DNA of 64,000 nt from Acididesulfobacillus acetoxydans. Lineage in GTDB: Bacteria; Bacillota; Desulfitobacteriia; Desulfitobacteriales; Desulfitobacteriaceae. Positions 32,242-41,843 of this stretch are shown piece after piece; the first letter of the stretch is position 1; every line of letters begins with the position of its first letter. The notes under the pieces are model-generated. The model did no database searches, was not told the origin of the DNA, and worked only from the letters and a program-made list of their open reading frames with translations. Position numbers and translations under genes: made by a program. The stretch spans positions 434,001 through 498,000 of the forward strand of contig NZ_LR746496.1 of assembly GCF_902729405.1 (NCBI RefSeq), read 5' to 3'.

Positions 32242-32314
32242 AGCGGATGACGGGATTCGAACCCGCGACCCTCGGCTTGGGAAGCCAATGCTCTACCAGC
32301 TGAGCCACATCCGC
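32242..32314 (-). tRNA. tRNA-Gly (anticodon CCC)
   Basis: The minus strand folds as a cloverleaf: acceptor GCGGATG/CATCCGC, D arm GGCTCAGCTGGTAGAGC, anticodon arm TTGGC-TTCCCAA-GCCGA with anticodon CCC, and T arm GCGGGTTCGAATCCCGT. CCA is not encoded. Discriminator U. Confidence 0.95.
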
Positions 32315-32519
32315 GAAATCCGCCGGCAAAATCAGCCACGATCTTGCCCACTGGACAAAACCAGGCGGAACACTAATTATTATATATCTTGCCCGCCAGC
32401 AAGTCAAGGCAACGGCAATAGACGATCAGGAAAACCGCAAAATCCTTGTGCCTACTCGTGTTCCTTCGCCGACACTTTTAAGGCATGGGAATCACCTGAA
32501 CAGTTGGCTCCTCTCCGGC

Positions 32520-33803
32520 TCAGAAAATTGCGCCTCGCACGATGGTCTGCTCCCGCCCCGGCCCCACAGCCACCAAGGTGACCGGTACGCCGGTGAGCTG
32601 TTCGATTTTCTCTATATAGAGGCGGGCGTTTTTAGGCAAATCCTCAAAATTACGCACTTCTGAAAGATCCTCCTGCCAGCCGGGAACTTCCTCATAAACC
32701 GGTTGGCTGCGCTGAAAGACTTTCTGACTTTGAGGAAACTCATAGAGAACCTCTCCGTCCACCCGATAGCCGACACAAATCCTTATGCTCTTCAAGCCTG
32801 TTAAAACATCGAGCTTGGTCATGGCTAAATCGGAGATCCCACTCACCCGCACGGCGTAGCGGGCGATGACCGCATCGAACCAGCCGCAGCGTCTGGCTCG
32901 GCCCGTCGTCGTGCCGAACTCACGCCCCTTATCCCGGATCCTTTCACCCGTTTCTTCCAGGAGCTCCGTGGGAAACGGTCCTTCTCCAACCCTAGTCGTG
33001 TAAGCCTTCACCACTCCGACCACCCGCTCAATCCGGGTCGGACCCACTCCTGCCCCGGTGCAAGCGCCTCCGGCAATGGGGTGCGACGAGGTCACATACG
33101 GATAGGTTCCGTGGTCCAAATCCAAAAGCGTCCCCTGTGCGCCCTCAAATAAAACCTTTTCCCCGGCCTGGATGGTTTCGTTAATCACCAGGGAAGCATC
33201 CACAACATACGGACGCAGAGCCTCCCCGAAAGCCAAGTACTCATCATAAATAGGCTGGAAGTCAAGGGGTTCCGCCCCATAGACCTTGGTCAGCAGCATA
33301 TTCTTTTCCTGCACATTTCGGCGCAGCTTAAAGGCAAACTCCTCCGGATCCAGAAGATCCGCAACCCGAATGCCGATGCGGGCCGTTTTATCCATATAGC
33401 AAGGGCCGATGCCTCGTTTGGTCGTACCAATCTTCTGCTCGGCTCGGGCTTCTTCTTCCAAACCGTCCAGCAACCTATGATAGGGCATGATGACCTGGGC
33501 ATTTCCGCTGATCAAAAGCTTACCGCTGCGGACGCCGCGTTCGCGCAACTGGCGCAGTTCATCGAGAATAACCGCCGGGTCGAGCACAACCCCATTGCCA
33601 ACGACACAGGTTTTCTCAGGATAAAGGATACCCGAAGGTATCAGGTGGAGTTTGAATTCTTCACCTTCCTTGACCACGGTATGGCCGGCGTTATTGCCTC
33701 CCTGGTAACGAACCACCATGTCTGCTTGGGCCGCCAAATAGTCCGTTATTTTCCCTTTCCCCTCGTCTCCCCATTGCACTCCGATCAAAACGACAGCTGC
33801 CAT
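32520..33803 (-). CDS. purA: Adenylosuccinate synthetase
   Basis: First committed step from IMP to AMP, joining aspartate with GTP hydrolysis. The 427-residue protein starts [17 protein letters not shown], with the GTP-binding and catalytic Asp/His regions (GNNAGHTV). Later signatures are [27 protein letters not shown] and [13 protein letters not shown]. The ATG at 33803 has GGGAGG upstream. It is downstream of dnaB on the same strand but has its own promoter. Confidence 0.97.
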   Translation of the reverse strand: MAAVVLIGVQWGDEGKGKITDYLAAQADMVVRYQGGNNAGHTVVKEGEEFKLHLIPSGILYPEKTCVVGNGVVLDPAVILDELRQLRERGVRSGKLLISGNAQVIMPYHRLLDGLEEEARAEQKIGTTKRGIGPCYMDKTARIGIRVADLLDPEEFAFKLRRNVQEKNMLLTKVYGAEPLDFQPIYDEYLAFGEALRPYVVDASLVINETIQAGEKVLFEGAQGTLLDLDHGTYPYVTSSHPIAGGACTGAGVGPTRIERVVGVVKAYTTRVGEGPFPTELLEETGERIRDKGREFGTTTGRARRCGWFDAVIARYAVRVSGISDLAMTKLDVLTGLKSIRICVGYRVDGEVLYEFPQSQKVFQRSQPVYEEVPGWQEDLSEVRNFEDLPKNARLYIEKIEQLTGVPVTLVAVGPGREQTIVRGAIF

Positions 33804-33868
33804 TTCGTTTCCTCCCATCTTCCACTGGGCCCGCCCACCGGGGCCCGGATGGCCTCACAAACAGCTTA

Positions 33869-33897
33869 ATATTAGCAATCCCTCTCCCATATGTCAA
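33869..33897 (-). promoter_or_regulatory. SigmaA promoter of purA
   Basis: TTGACA (33892-33897) and TAATAT (33869-33874) are 17 bases apart on the minus strand, 65 bases before the purA start. No purine riboswitch or long leader fits in that space. Confidence 0.8.
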
Positions 33898-34058
33898 TCA
33901 AAATCCGAACATTTCTTGGTAATATTCATCTATTATTCGTATATTTCTTTGCCCCTCTGCCTAGATCCTCTCCCTTCACCGTTCCTTTTTCTTTTTTGTC
34001 TTCCCCACCTCTACCCTGCTCAGAACATCCGGGCGAAACCGCACCACTCAAAGCGCTT

Positions 34059-35429
34059 CTAAAAATGCTGAGCTTCTGCGTCAGCCACGCCCTGTTGGTT
34101 GGTCATGTGCTGCCGGTCAAGGTTAACAAACTTGGTAAACTCCTTGAGATAACCCAGTTCCACTGTTCCCACGGGACCGTTGCGGTGTTTGGCCAGAATA
34201 ATTTCCGCAATTCCTTTCTTCTCCGAGTCAGGGTGATAATATTCGTCCCGGTAAATAAAAGAGATCACATCCGCATCCGCCTCAATGGCCCCCGACTCCA
34301 GCAAATCTGACATGATCGGGCGTTTGTCCTGGCGTTGCTCGACTCCCCGGTTGAGCTGGGAGAGGGCAAGAACCGGGACCTTCAGCTCACGCGCGATTCC
34401 CTTGAGCCCGCGGGAGATCTGGGCGACTTCCTGCTGACGGCTTTCGGCCTTGCGTCCCAAAGTCATAAGTTGCAGGTAGTCGATAATCAGCATGCTCAAA
34501 CCGTTTTCCATTTTCAAGCGTCTGGCTTTGGAGCGCAACTCGGTCAGGGAAATGCCCACTGTATCGTCAATCCAAATCGGGGCTTCGGACAAAGGGCCGA
34601 CCGCTCTGGTCAGTTTCGGCCAATCCGTATCGACCAACTCACCTGTGCGCACCCTCTGCTGGTCAACCATTGCCTCCGAGCACAGCATTCTTTGTACCAG
34701 CTGTTCTTTTGACATTTCCAGACTAAAAAGAGCTACCGGCATTTTGGCCCGGACCGCCGCATTTTGGGCCATGTTTAAAACCAAAGCCGTCTTTCCCATC
34801 GACGGGCGGGCTGCGATGATAATAAGATCGGATGCCTGCCAACCCGATGTGAGATGATCTAATTGGCGGAAAAAGGTAGGCACCCCCGTGAGGTTTCCCT
34901 TGTTGCTATAAAGATATTCAATCTTCTCGAAGGTCTCGAGCAAAACCGTGCGGATCGAGACAAATCCTTCTTTACCCCTTCTCATGGAAAGGTCCAGGAT
35001 CATCTTCTCCGCTTCGGCCAAAAGAGTTTGAACCTCTTCTCCCGGTTGATACCCCCGCTCGACGATTTGACCGGACGCCTTGATAAGTTGGCGCAGCAAA
35101 GATTTTTCCGAAACAACCCTGCTATAGTACTCCACACCGGCACTGGAAGGAAGCGAACGGGCCACTTCCGCGACCGCGGCCATCCCTCCGACCAGGCTCA
35201 GATGCTCCTGACTTCTCAAAGTCTCGGTTACGGTCACCAGGTCAATAGGGTCTCCTTTGTCAAAAAGTTCACGTATCGCCGCAAAAATCAACCGGTGACT
35301 GTCCCGATAGAAGTCCTCCGGTTGAAGTATTTCAAAAACGGAGCCCGCCGCTCCGGGATCGAGCATCAAAGCGCCCAAAACCGACTGCTCCGCCTCCAAG
35401 TTGTGGGGCGGAACTTTCATGAGTTCCAT
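34059..35429 (-). CDS. dnaB: Replicative DNA helicase
   Basis: A 456-residue hexameric helicase that unwinds DNA at the fork. The N-terminal DnaB domain begins PPHNLEAEQSVLGALM. The RecA-like domain has Walker A AARPSMGKTA, Walker B LSMLIIDYLQLM and the C-terminal DQRQ-type loop seen in SDLLESGAIEADADV. The ATG at 35429 has GGAGGAGA upstream. It lies between lonB and purA, part of the rplI-lonB-dnaB group of Clostridia. No intein is present. Confidence 0.97.
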   Translation of the reverse strand: MELMKVPPHNLEAEQSVLGALMLDPGAAGSVFEILQPEDFYRDSHRLIFAAIRELFDKGDPIDLVTVTETLRSQEHLSLVGGMAAVAEVARSLPSSAGVEYYSRVVSEKSLLRQLIKASGQIVERGYQPGEEVQTLLAEAEKMILDLSMRRGKEGFVSIRTVLLETFEKIEYLYSNKGNLTGVPTFFRQLDHLTSGWQASDLIIIAARPSMGKTALVLNMAQNAAVRAKMPVALFSLEMSKEQLVQRMLCSEAMVDQQRVRTGELVDTDWPKLTRAVGPLSEAPIWIDDTVGISLTELRSKARRLKMENGLSMLIIDYLQLMTLGRKAESRQQEVAQISRGLKGIARELKVPVLALSQLNRGVEQRQDKRPIMSDLLESGAIEADADVISFIYRDEYYHPDSEKKGIAEIILAKHRNGPVGTVELGYLKEFTKFVNLDRQHMTNQQGVADAEAQHF

Positions 35430-35478
35430 CTTTATTCTCCTCCGGCCAAATCACAAGCGACAAAGACCCGGCTGGAAA

Positions 35479-37368
35479 CTAAAATGCGATTTTGGCCGCC
35501 TCTTCGTAATCGCTGACAGGGATTATCTCTATCCCCTTGATACCCCCCGGGACATCGGCCAGGTTGTCCGCGGGAATAAGGATGGTGCGAACTCCCGCTT
35601 GCTTAGCCCCGAATATCTTTTCGTAAATGCCGCCTACCGGTTTGACCTTGCCTTGGATAGAGATCTCGCCGGTAACGGCCAGGTCCTGTCTCAAAGGAGC
35701 GTCCTGTATGGCACTGAAAAGAACCAGAGTTATAGCCAAGCCGGCTGACGGACCGTCAATTTTTCCGCCCCCAACCACGTTAACATGGACATCATAATCC
35801 CGCAGGTCCGCGCCCGTGATCCGGCGAATCACGGCAGTCGCGTTAAACACGGAATCCCTGGCCATACTGCCGGCGGTTTCGTTAAAACGAACGGTTCCCT
35901 TTCCCGCCATACCGCCGAAGGCAATGGCTTCAATCTCCAGGACGGAGCCGAGAAAACCCGCCACTCCCAAGCCCAGAATGCGGCCGACTTCCTGCTTCGG
36001 CGCAGACTTGCGCAAGACACAGGGGGCCAAACGGGCCGAACGCAGGACCTCAAGGACGTCCTCCACCCGTACTCTGGCCCTTTCCGCCTCCGGCCTGCGG
36101 TAACGAACCAAGCCGTAAGCATCTGTCAGGATGCCGGTGGCTTTGCGCCCTTCAATCACGTATTCACTGATGACCTCGGCGACGTCCTCTTCTAAGTCAA
36201 GATCCAGCTTCTTCGCTGCCTGACGAACGATCTTCTGCACATGTTCCGGTTCCAAGGGAACGAAATAAACCTCCGAGCACCTGGACCGCAAAGCCGGACT
36301 CAGAGCAGCCGGCTCACGCGTCGTCGCCCCTACCAAGACAAAATCCGCGGGCGCCCCTTGTTCGAACAGATTCTTTATGAACTGCGGCACATTGGGATCA
36401 GCCGGGTCATAATACGAAGAATCGAAAAACACTCTTTTGTCTTCAAGCACTTTGAGCAGCTTATTGAGCAAAAGGCCATCCATTTCAGCTATTTCATCGA
36501 TGAAGAGAACACCCCCGTGGGCTTGGGTCACCAAGCCGGGTTTTGGTTCGGGAATCCCGGTTTCGGCGTAGTCGCGTTTTGCCCCCTGAAAAATAGGGTC
36601 ATGGACAGAACCCAAAAGGGGATTGGTCACATCCCGCGGATCCCAGCGCAAACTCGTGCCGTCTGCTTCGACAAAAGGCGCGTTGGGCGCGAACGGAGAA
36701 TTAGCATGCCCCTTGACCGTTTCCAGCGCGGCCCGAACCGCCGAAGTCTTGCCAACCCCGGGCGGCCCGTAGATGAGGATATGTTGGGGATAGGGAGTAG
36801 CCAGCTTGGCCAGGAGGGACTGAACCCCTTGTCCCTGGCCTATAATCTCCCCGACAGTCTGGGGCCGCAAAACCTCCGCGGCGCAACGACCCAGCCGGGT
36901 GCGATTCATTCTTTCCAACAGACCGAGTTTTTTCAGAGTCTGGGCGTTCTCCGGTCCGGCAGCCTCTTTCAGGACCTGCATTTTGATCTCTTGCACATAA
37001 TCCTTATGCCGTTCCTGCATACGATCCTCGATTTGCCTGTCAAGGCGCTCCTCCACCGAACGGCGGGCCAGCAAGTCGGCTATCCCGTCCTCAATTCTTG
37101 CCAGCCGCTCAGGAATCTGCGCCTGCGAAGGAAGGAGACGCGCTACCGGATCGTTGGAAACAATTTTCTCCAGGGCGGCAACCCTCTCCGCAAGGTCCGG
37201 CGAACGCATTAAGGCCAACGCATCCAGTTTGCTCGCTTTTAAGACCAGCCGATCCGCACCGTAAAACTCGGCCAGAAAGGAATAGAGGGCCTCCACTTCC
37301 CGTTTTAACCCCGCCTCGTCCGCCGCACTCGCATCGCCCTGCAGCCATTTCGTTAATATTTCTTTCAT
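35479..37368 (-). CDS. lonB: ATP-dependent protease LonB
   Basis: A 629-residue Lon-family protease of the short LonB type found in spore formers, where it acts in the forespore. An N-terminal coiled-coil-rich region (about 1-150) precedes the AAA+ module with Walker A YGPPGVGKTS and Walker B VLFIDEIAEMD. The C-terminal protease domain has the Ser in KIDGPSAGLA and the Lys in GGIYEKIFGAKQAG. Length matches LonB rather than LonA. It lies between rplI and dnaB on the same strand, the conserved order in Clostridia. Confidence 0.93.
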   Translation of the reverse strand: MKEILTKWLQGDASAADEAGLKREVEALYSFLAEFYGADRLVLKASKLDALALMRSPDLAERVAALEKIVSNDPVARLLPSQAQIPERLARIEDGIADLLARRSVEERLDRQIEDRMQERHKDYVQEIKMQVLKEAAGPENAQTLKKLGLLERMNRTRLGRCAAEVLRPQTVGEIIGQGQGVQSLLAKLATPYPQHILIYGPPGVGKTSAVRAALETVKGHANSPFAPNAPFVEADGTSLRWDPRDVTNPLLGSVHDPIFQGAKRDYAETGIPEPKPGLVTQAHGGVLFIDEIAEMDGLLLNKLLKVLEDKRVFFDSSYYDPADPNVPQFIKNLFEQGAPADFVLVGATTREPAALSPALRSRCSEVYFVPLEPEHVQKIVRQAAKKLDLDLEEDVAEVISEYVIEGRKATGILTDAYGLVRYRRPEAERARVRVEDVLEVLRSARLAPCVLRKSAPKQEVGRILGLGVAGFLGSVLEIEAIAFGGMAGKGTVRFNETAGSMARDSVFNATAVIRRITGADLRDYDVHVNVVGGGKIDGPSAGLAITLVLFSAIQDAPLRQDLAVTGEISIQGKVKPVGGIYEKIFGAKQAGVRTILIPADNLADVPGGIKGIEIIPVSDYEEAAKIAF

Positions 37369-37478
37369 CGCGGGACCGGTTCCCCCCTAGCCGAAAGCCA
37401 AAAGCCTGAGGCCGCAAGCCGTGCACCCCCGCTTCTGGCACCCCCGGATCTTTTTTATCTCAGCGTCCGTCCGGAAAC

Positions 37479-37925
37479 TCAACTGGCAATCACCCGGACC
37501 CGGAACTCCGCGCTCACATCGGGGTGGAGCCTGGCGTGAACGGAGTAGGTTCCCAGGGCTTTGATGGGCTCCCTTAGCTCAAGCTTCCGCTTGTCTACAT
37601 CCAACGCGTATCTTTGCTTGAGCGTATCGGCAATTTCCTTGTTGGTAACTGAGCCAAATAGGCGGCCGGCCTCGCCGGTCTTGGCGCCGACCTCGACGAC
37701 AAGGGGCCGGAGTTTGCCGGCCAAGTCTAGGGCCAACTGCTTTTCTTTTTCTTTGCGCTTTTCCTCCGAGGCCTTTTTGTTGACCAAATCCTGCATGTTG
37801 CTCTCCGTGGCCGCCAACGCCAATCCCCTGGGAAAAAGAAAGTTGCGTGCGTATCCGTCCGCCACCTCCAAGACCTGGCCTTTCTTGCCCGTCCCCTTGA
37901 CATCGGATACCAGTATGATTTTCAT
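37479..37925 (-). CDS. rplI: 50S ribosomal protein L9
   Basis: A 148-residue two-domain ribosomal protein. The N-terminal domain reads [18 protein letters not shown] with [16 protein letters not shown], then the long linker helix, then the C-terminal domain ending [12 protein letters not shown]. It binds 23S rRNA and supports translation accuracy. GGAGG lies before the ATG. It is downstream of DUF2232 and upstream of lonB, all on the minus strand. Confidence 0.97.
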   Translation of the reverse strand: MKIILVSDVKGTGKKGQVLEVADGYARNFLFPRGLALAATESNMQDLVNKKASEEKRKEKEKQLALDLAGKLRPLVVEVGAKTGEAGRLFGSVTNKEIADTLKQRYALDVDKRKLELREPIKALGTYSVHARLHPDVSAEFRVRVIAS

Positions 37926-37991
37926 CGCTTCAAACCTCCTTCCGGGAGTATACCCCCAGCCGCAATGCGGACTATTTCTTGCGCTATTGCG

Positions 37992-38933
37992 CTAGCCCTC
38001 TGTTTCCGGCAGCTTCCGGAAATTAAAAACCACATCAAACAAGCCAAACATCATAAGCGCCACGAGGCTGAAGAAGAAGAAAAACAAATTCACCATGAGC
38101 AGAAGCCATTTGACAAAGCGGGGTACTTTGGCGGATTTGAGCACATACCCGTAAACAGCCACCCCCAGCACGAGCGCTGCCACGCCATACACCACCATCA
38201 CATTCATGCCGACCGTTTTCCAGGCAAACCAGCCGAACTGGTCCCCCAACAGATAGGAGGCGATACCCAGAATCGCGCCCCAGACTGCGTACCACGGCAG
38301 ACGCCAACGGGAAAAAGGTACTTTGGCCCGACCCCTTTCAGGCAGGAGACGCCCGGCAATATAAGAGGCCAAGCCAAATTTCACCAAACCGGACAAAGCC
38401 GCGAAGCTTGGGATCAGAGAAAAATAAACGGGCAGCATTTTTTCCAGCCCCGCTTTTAACTGGCTCTCCGTGACTCCCAGCTGTTGGGCGGCAGCCAGCA
38501 TTCCCGAAGACTTATAAGAAGCCAGACTGCCGCTCACGATTTCCTTCAGCATCGCCGGATCCAAGCCCTGACGCACAAAGCCGATTAAGGGCAGAGCCGC
38601 CAGGAACCCTGTCACCGCCAAGCTCCAAAAGGTATTCACACTCTGCGGCCAGTGCCGTTTCCAGCCCGCCACTGTGAGCAGGCCGGCAAAAGGAATATAC
38701 CCCATCTGTTCCAGTCCGCTCCAGCGAAATGCCAGGGCGGCCGACCCGTACCCGACCACCAGAAGGAGCGCGGTAATCTCCCAACCCCGGCGCAGTCCCA
38801 GCGAAAAAACGGCCAGTAAAAGGAGAATCTCCCAAATCCAGCCCCAAAGTCCCCATGCCACGCCGGCCAGCGGAAAAGCGATCAGAACTATGCCCGCCAA
38901 GAAGTCCAAACTTTTGCGATCACTCCAATACAT
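37992..38933 (-). CDS. yybS: DUF2232 (YybS-like) membrane protein
   Basis: A 313-residue integral membrane protein with about eight transmembrane segments, of the DUF2232 family encoded between rpsR and rplI in many Firmicutes. The fold resembles ECF transporter S components. Visible marks are LLAVFSLGLRRGWEITALLL and, near the end, LGVAVYGYVLKSAKVPRF and LVALMMFGLFDVVFNFRKL. Its role is unknown. Confidence 0.88.
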   Translation of the reverse strand: MYWSDRKSLDFLAGIVLIAFPLAGVAWGLWGWIWEILLLLAVFSLGLRRGWEITALLLVVGYGSAALAFRWSGLEQMGYIPFAGLLTVAGWKRHWPQSVNTFWSLAVTGFLAALPLIGFVRQGLDPAMLKEIVSGSLASYKSSGMLAAAQQLGVTESQLKAGLEKMLPVYFSLIPSFAALSGLVKFGLASYIAGRLLPERGRAKVPFSRWRLPWYAVWGAILGIASYLLGDQFGWFAWKTVGMNVMVVYGVAALVLGVAVYGYVLKSAKVPRFVKWLLLMVNLFFFFFSLVALMMFGLFDVVFNFRKLPETEG

Positions 38934-39006
38934 TGCCTTGCTCTCCTATCCGCTCGTCAGTCTCGTCCAAACGCCCTAACCTCCCCAAGACGGGGACCCG
39001 ACCGCC

Positions 39007-39324
39007 TTACTCCTCCGGGGCCAAATAATCGAGCAGCAAGCTGACGTCTCCCCAGCGCTCCTCAAATTCCGCCTTATCCGTCTTTCTCCAGGCTTCCAAG
39101 CGTTGCAAGAGGACCCGGTCGAGCCGCGCAAAATCATAACCGAGCCTCCTAGTCAAGAGGTAGCTGAGGCCCACCAGGTCGGACAGGGCCTCCAGCGTCT
39201 CAGTCTCCGAGCCGGCCAAAGCGCCTTGCTGCAACTGCCACAGCGCCTTGAGCAACTCAACCTTGAGTTCGTCAATTGCCTTCATTCCCTTGACTACATC
39301 CACTTCAACCGATTCCACTGCCAT
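39007..39324 (-). CDS. MazG-like protein
   Basis: A 105-residue all-helical protein of the MazG-like family. The segments VVKGMKAIDELKVELLKALWQ and LEALSDLVGLSYLLTRRLGYD suit an all-alpha NTP-pyrophosphatase fold, but the acidic metal-binding motif of true MazG is not obvious, so activity is uncertain. The ATG at 39324 has GGAAGGA nine bases upstream. It lies after rpsR but behind a terminator, which limits read-through from the ribosomal genes. Confidence 0.75.
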   Translation of the reverse strand: MAVESVEVDVVKGMKAIDELKVELLKALWQLQQGALAGSETETLEALSDLVGLSYLLTRRLGYDFARLDRVLLQRLEAWRKTDKAEFEERWGDVSLLLDYLAPEE

Positions 39325-39341
39325 CGGGCTCAGTCCTTCCC

Positions 39342-39372
39342 TAAAATACAAAAAGGGAGCACCTTGCTCCCT
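39342..39372 (-). terminator. Terminator of rpsF-ssb-rpsR
   Basis: GGGAGCAAGGTGCTCCC followed by TTTTTGTATTTT lies six bases after the rpsR stop on the minus strand. Confidence 0.92.
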
Positions 39373-39377
39373 TCGGC

Positions 39378-39608
39378 CTACTCAACCATGTATGGCAATA
39401 AGGCTATGCTGCGAGCCCTTTTAATTGCCAAGGTCACTTGGCGCTGGTGTTTCGCACAATTGCCGGAAATCCTGCGCGGCAAAATCTTGCCGCGTTCTGT
39501 CACATATTTGCGCAGTTTGTGTGTTTCCTTGTAATCGATCGACTCCACTTTATCGACACAGAAACTGCACACCCGCTTCCGGGGACGCCGTCCGCGTTCG
39601 CGTTTCAT
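39378..39608 (-). CDS. rpsR: 30S ribosomal protein S18
   Basis: A 76-residue ribosomal protein with a basic start ([17 protein letters not shown]) and the conserved [20 protein letters not shown]. It binds together with S6 on the 30S platform. Two cysteines (CSFC) and a later NC are zinc-type in some lineages. Last gene of the rpsF-ssb-rpsR operon. Confidence 0.97.
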   Translation of the reverse strand: MKRERGRRPRKRVCSFCVDKVESIDYKETHKLRKYVTERGKILPRRISGNCAKHQRQVTLAIKRARSIALLPYMVE

Positions 39609-39628
39609 GCTTCAATCTCACCTTCCCT

Positions 39629-40066
39629 TTAGAATGGGATATCATCATCCAGACTTACCTCATGACCGAAGGATCCTACCCCCCCAAAAGAGCCGCCGCT
39701 TGCGGAAGGCCCGGCGCTCCCGGCCGCCCCGCCTGCCGAGCTTCCTTCTTTCGGGCTGAGAAAACGCACGTCTTCAGCCACAACTTCGGTGGACCAGCGC
39801 CTCTGTCCATCCTGCCCGGTGTAAGAGCTCACCTGAATACGACCGTCCACGGCCGCCAATTTCCCTTTGGCCAGATAGTTCGAACAGAGTTCAGCCAGCT
39901 GACGATAGGTCACCACCGGAATAAAATCGGTTTCCCGCTCACCCTGAGCGTTTTTATACTTGCGGTCAACCGCCAGCGAAAAGGTTGCCACAGCCACGCC
40001 GTTCTGAGTATAACGGAGTTCGGGGTCTTTGGTTAAACGGCCAATCAACACGACCCGGTTCAACAC
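39629..40066 (-). CDS. ssb: Single-stranded DNA-binding protein
   Basis: A 145-residue OB-fold protein starting [19 protein letters not shown], with a Gly/Ser/Ala-rich linker and the acidic C-terminal tip LDDDIPF that recruits replication and repair proteins. It lies between rpsF and rpsR with short gaps, the usual operon in Firmicutes. Confidence 0.97.
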   Translation of the reverse strand: MLNRVVLIGRLTKDPELRYTQNGVAVATFSLAVDRKYKNAQGERETDFIPVVTYRQLAELCSNYLAKGKLAAVDGRIQVSSYTGQDGQRRWSTEVVAEDVRFLSPKEGSSAGGAAGSAGPSASGGSFGGVGSFGHEVSLDDDIPF

Positions 40067-40082
40067 TTCAGCCCCTCCTAAC

Positions 40083-40370
40083 CTAATCTTCCTTTTTCGT
40101 CGTCAAAAAGCGAAGAACATCATCGGAGATCTTCATCATCCGCTCCAGTTCCTGCGCCGTACGGGCTTCACCGTCAAAGTTCATCAGGACATAAAAACCT
40201 TCCCGATAATCCTTAATTTCGTAAGCCAAGCGGCGTTTACCCCATTTGTCAGCCGTGACATTTTCCCCACCGTTGTTGGTTACAACGGCGGAAAACTTGT
40301 CCACAGCCGCGGCAAGCGCCTCATCATCCAGATCTGGCCGGATGATATACAGATTTTCGTACGCTTTCAT
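40083..40370 (-). CDS. rpsF: 30S ribosomal protein S6
   Basis: A 95-residue ribosomal protein ([39 protein letters not shown]). First gene of the operon. The leader (about 70 bases) holds GGCCGCAGTCCGGGGG, which may be the S6:S18 binding site used for feedback in many bacteria, but I did not establish the full fold. GGGAGG precedes the ATG. Confidence 0.97.
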   Translation of the reverse strand: MKAYENLYIIRPDLDDEALAAAVDKFSAVVTNNGGENVTADKWGKRRLAYEIKDYREGFYVLMNFDGEARTAQELERMMKISDDVLRFLTTKKED

Positions 40371-40439
40371 CTTGCACCTCCCCCCGGACTGCGGCCCCGT
40401 AGAAACGGAGCAGGGATTGTTTTAGACTTACAAGAAAAA

Positions 40440-40468
40440 ATTATACCATTTTACTAGAAAAAAAACAA
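40440..40468 (-). promoter_or_regulatory. SigmaA promoter of rpsF-ssb-rpsR
   Basis: TTGTTT (40463-40468) and TATAAT (40440-40445) are 17 bases apart on the minus strand, with a T-rich spacer upstream. Confidence 0.8.
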
Positions 40469-40475
40469 CTTACAA

Positions 40476-41576
40476 CTACACATTGAAACGGAAATGTACG
40501 ATATCCCCGTCATTCATTACGTACTCTTTCCCTTCCAAGCGGACCAATCCCTTGTCCTTGGCGCCGTTAAGCCCCCCGCAACGGACGAAGTCCTCATAGC
40601 TCACCACTTCTGCCCGAATGAAGCCCCGTTCAAAATCCGTGTGGATGGTCCCCGCCGCCTGAGGCGCTTTGGTTCCCAGCCCGATGGTCCATGCTTTCAC
40701 TTCCATGGGGCCGGCCGTGAAAAATGTCATAAGCCCTAAAAGATGAAAGGCAGTCCTGATCAGGCGGTCCAAACCGGGCTCCTGTAAACCCAGATCCCGC
40801 AGAAAAAGGGCCTTCTCTTCCTCGTCCAGTTCAGCAATCTCCGCTTCGATCTGGGCGCAGATGACGACGACCCCGGCTCCCTCTCCGGCGGCCACCTCCC
40901 GCACCTTCAGTACGTAAGGGTTTTCCTCCGCCGCGGCCAAATCCGTCTCACTCATATTGGCCGCATATAAGACCGGCTTCAGCGTCAGCAAAGGAAAGGA
41001 TCTCAAAATCTCCTTTTCCTCGGGGTCGTAAGAAAGGGTGCGCGCGGCCTTACCTTGATCAAAGGCCTCTTTCAAACGATCGAGCAAGTTGAGTTCCACC
41101 TTCGCCCGCTTGTCCCCCGCCTTCAACATCTTGGCAACCCTGTCCCCGCGTTTCTCCACACTTTCTAAATCCGCCAGGATCAGTTCCAAGTTAATAATTT
41201 CGATATCACGCCCCGGGTCAATACCACCCTCAACATGGATGACGTTGTTGTCTTCAAAGCAGCGGACCACATGGACAATCGCGTCAACCTCGCGAATGTG
41301 GGACAAAAACTTGTTGCCCAATCCTTCCCCTTGGCTGGCTCCTTTCACTAACCCGGCAATGTCGACAAACTCCACCGCCGCAGGTACGATGCGCCCCGGG
41401 TGCACCATACCGGCCAAGACCTGTAAACGCTCGTCCGGTACCCGGACAATGCCGACATTCGGATCAATCGTGCAAAAGGGGTAATTTGCCGCTTCCGCTC
41501 CCGCCTGGGTAATAGCATTAAACAACGTCGATTTTCCCACATTAGGCAAACCGACGATTCCCGCGCGCAGAGTCAT
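40476..41576 (-). CDS. ychF: YchF/OLA1-family ATPase
   Basis: A 366-residue P-loop protein of the Obg superfamily that prefers ATP. The G1 motif is VGLPNVGKST, G3 is in FVDIAGLVKGAS, and G4 is changed to NMSE (AANMSETDL), which explains ATP use. A coiled coil and a C-terminal TGS domain (about 282-366; ending GKEYVMNDGDIVHFRFNV) follow. It associates with ribosomes and affects stress responses. GGGGGAGG lies before the ATG. Confidence 0.97.
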   Translation of the reverse strand: MTLRAGIVGLPNVGKSTLFNAITQAGAEAANYPFCTIDPNVGIVRVPDERLQVLAGMVHPGRIVPAAVEFVDIAGLVKGASQGEGLGNKFLSHIREVDAIVHVVRCFEDNNVIHVEGGIDPGRDIEIINLELILADLESVEKRGDRVAKMLKAGDKRAKVELNLLDRLKEAFDQGKAARTLSYDPEEKEILRSFPLLTLKPVLYAANMSETDLAAAEENPYVLKVREVAAGEGAGVVVICAQIEAEIAELDEEEKALFLRDLGLQEPGLDRLIRTAFHLLGLMTFFTAGPMEVKAWTIGLGTKAPQAAGTIHTDFERGFIRAEVVSYEDFVRCGGLNGAKDKGLVRLEGKEYVMNDGDIVHFRFNV

Positions 41577-41606
41577 GTTCTACCTCCCCCGGCCAATATC
41601 CTCCCT

Positions 41607-41819
41607 TCAGGTCTCTCCCTCCGGCTCAGGAACATCGGCCCTTTTCAAAATAGTTTTCAGCTGCCTTTCCAACTTCACTCTCGAGATCCAGGCCTGGTGT
41701 CCGCAGCCAAGACATTCAATACGAAAATCCATGCCCGTGCGCCTGATCCTCCAATCCGTGCTGCCGCAGGGATGGGGCTTACGCAGGCGCACTATATCGC
41801 CGAGATTCAGCCCGACCAT
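41607..41819 (-). CDS. yyzM: DUF951 (YyzM-like) zinc-ribbon protein
   Basis: A 70-residue protein of the DUF951 family: NLGDIVRLRKPHPCGSTDW then GMDFRIECLGCGHQAWI with cysteines likely to bind zinc. The family is encoded next to ychF in Firmicutes. The function is unknown; a nucleic-acid role is inferred from its small basic fold. Confidence 0.9.
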   Translation of the reverse strand: MVGLNLGDIVRLRKPHPCGSTDWRIRRTGMDFRIECLGCGHQAWISRVKLERQLKTILKRADVPEPEGET

Positions 41820-41843
41820 AAAACCACCCTCCTCAATACCGCC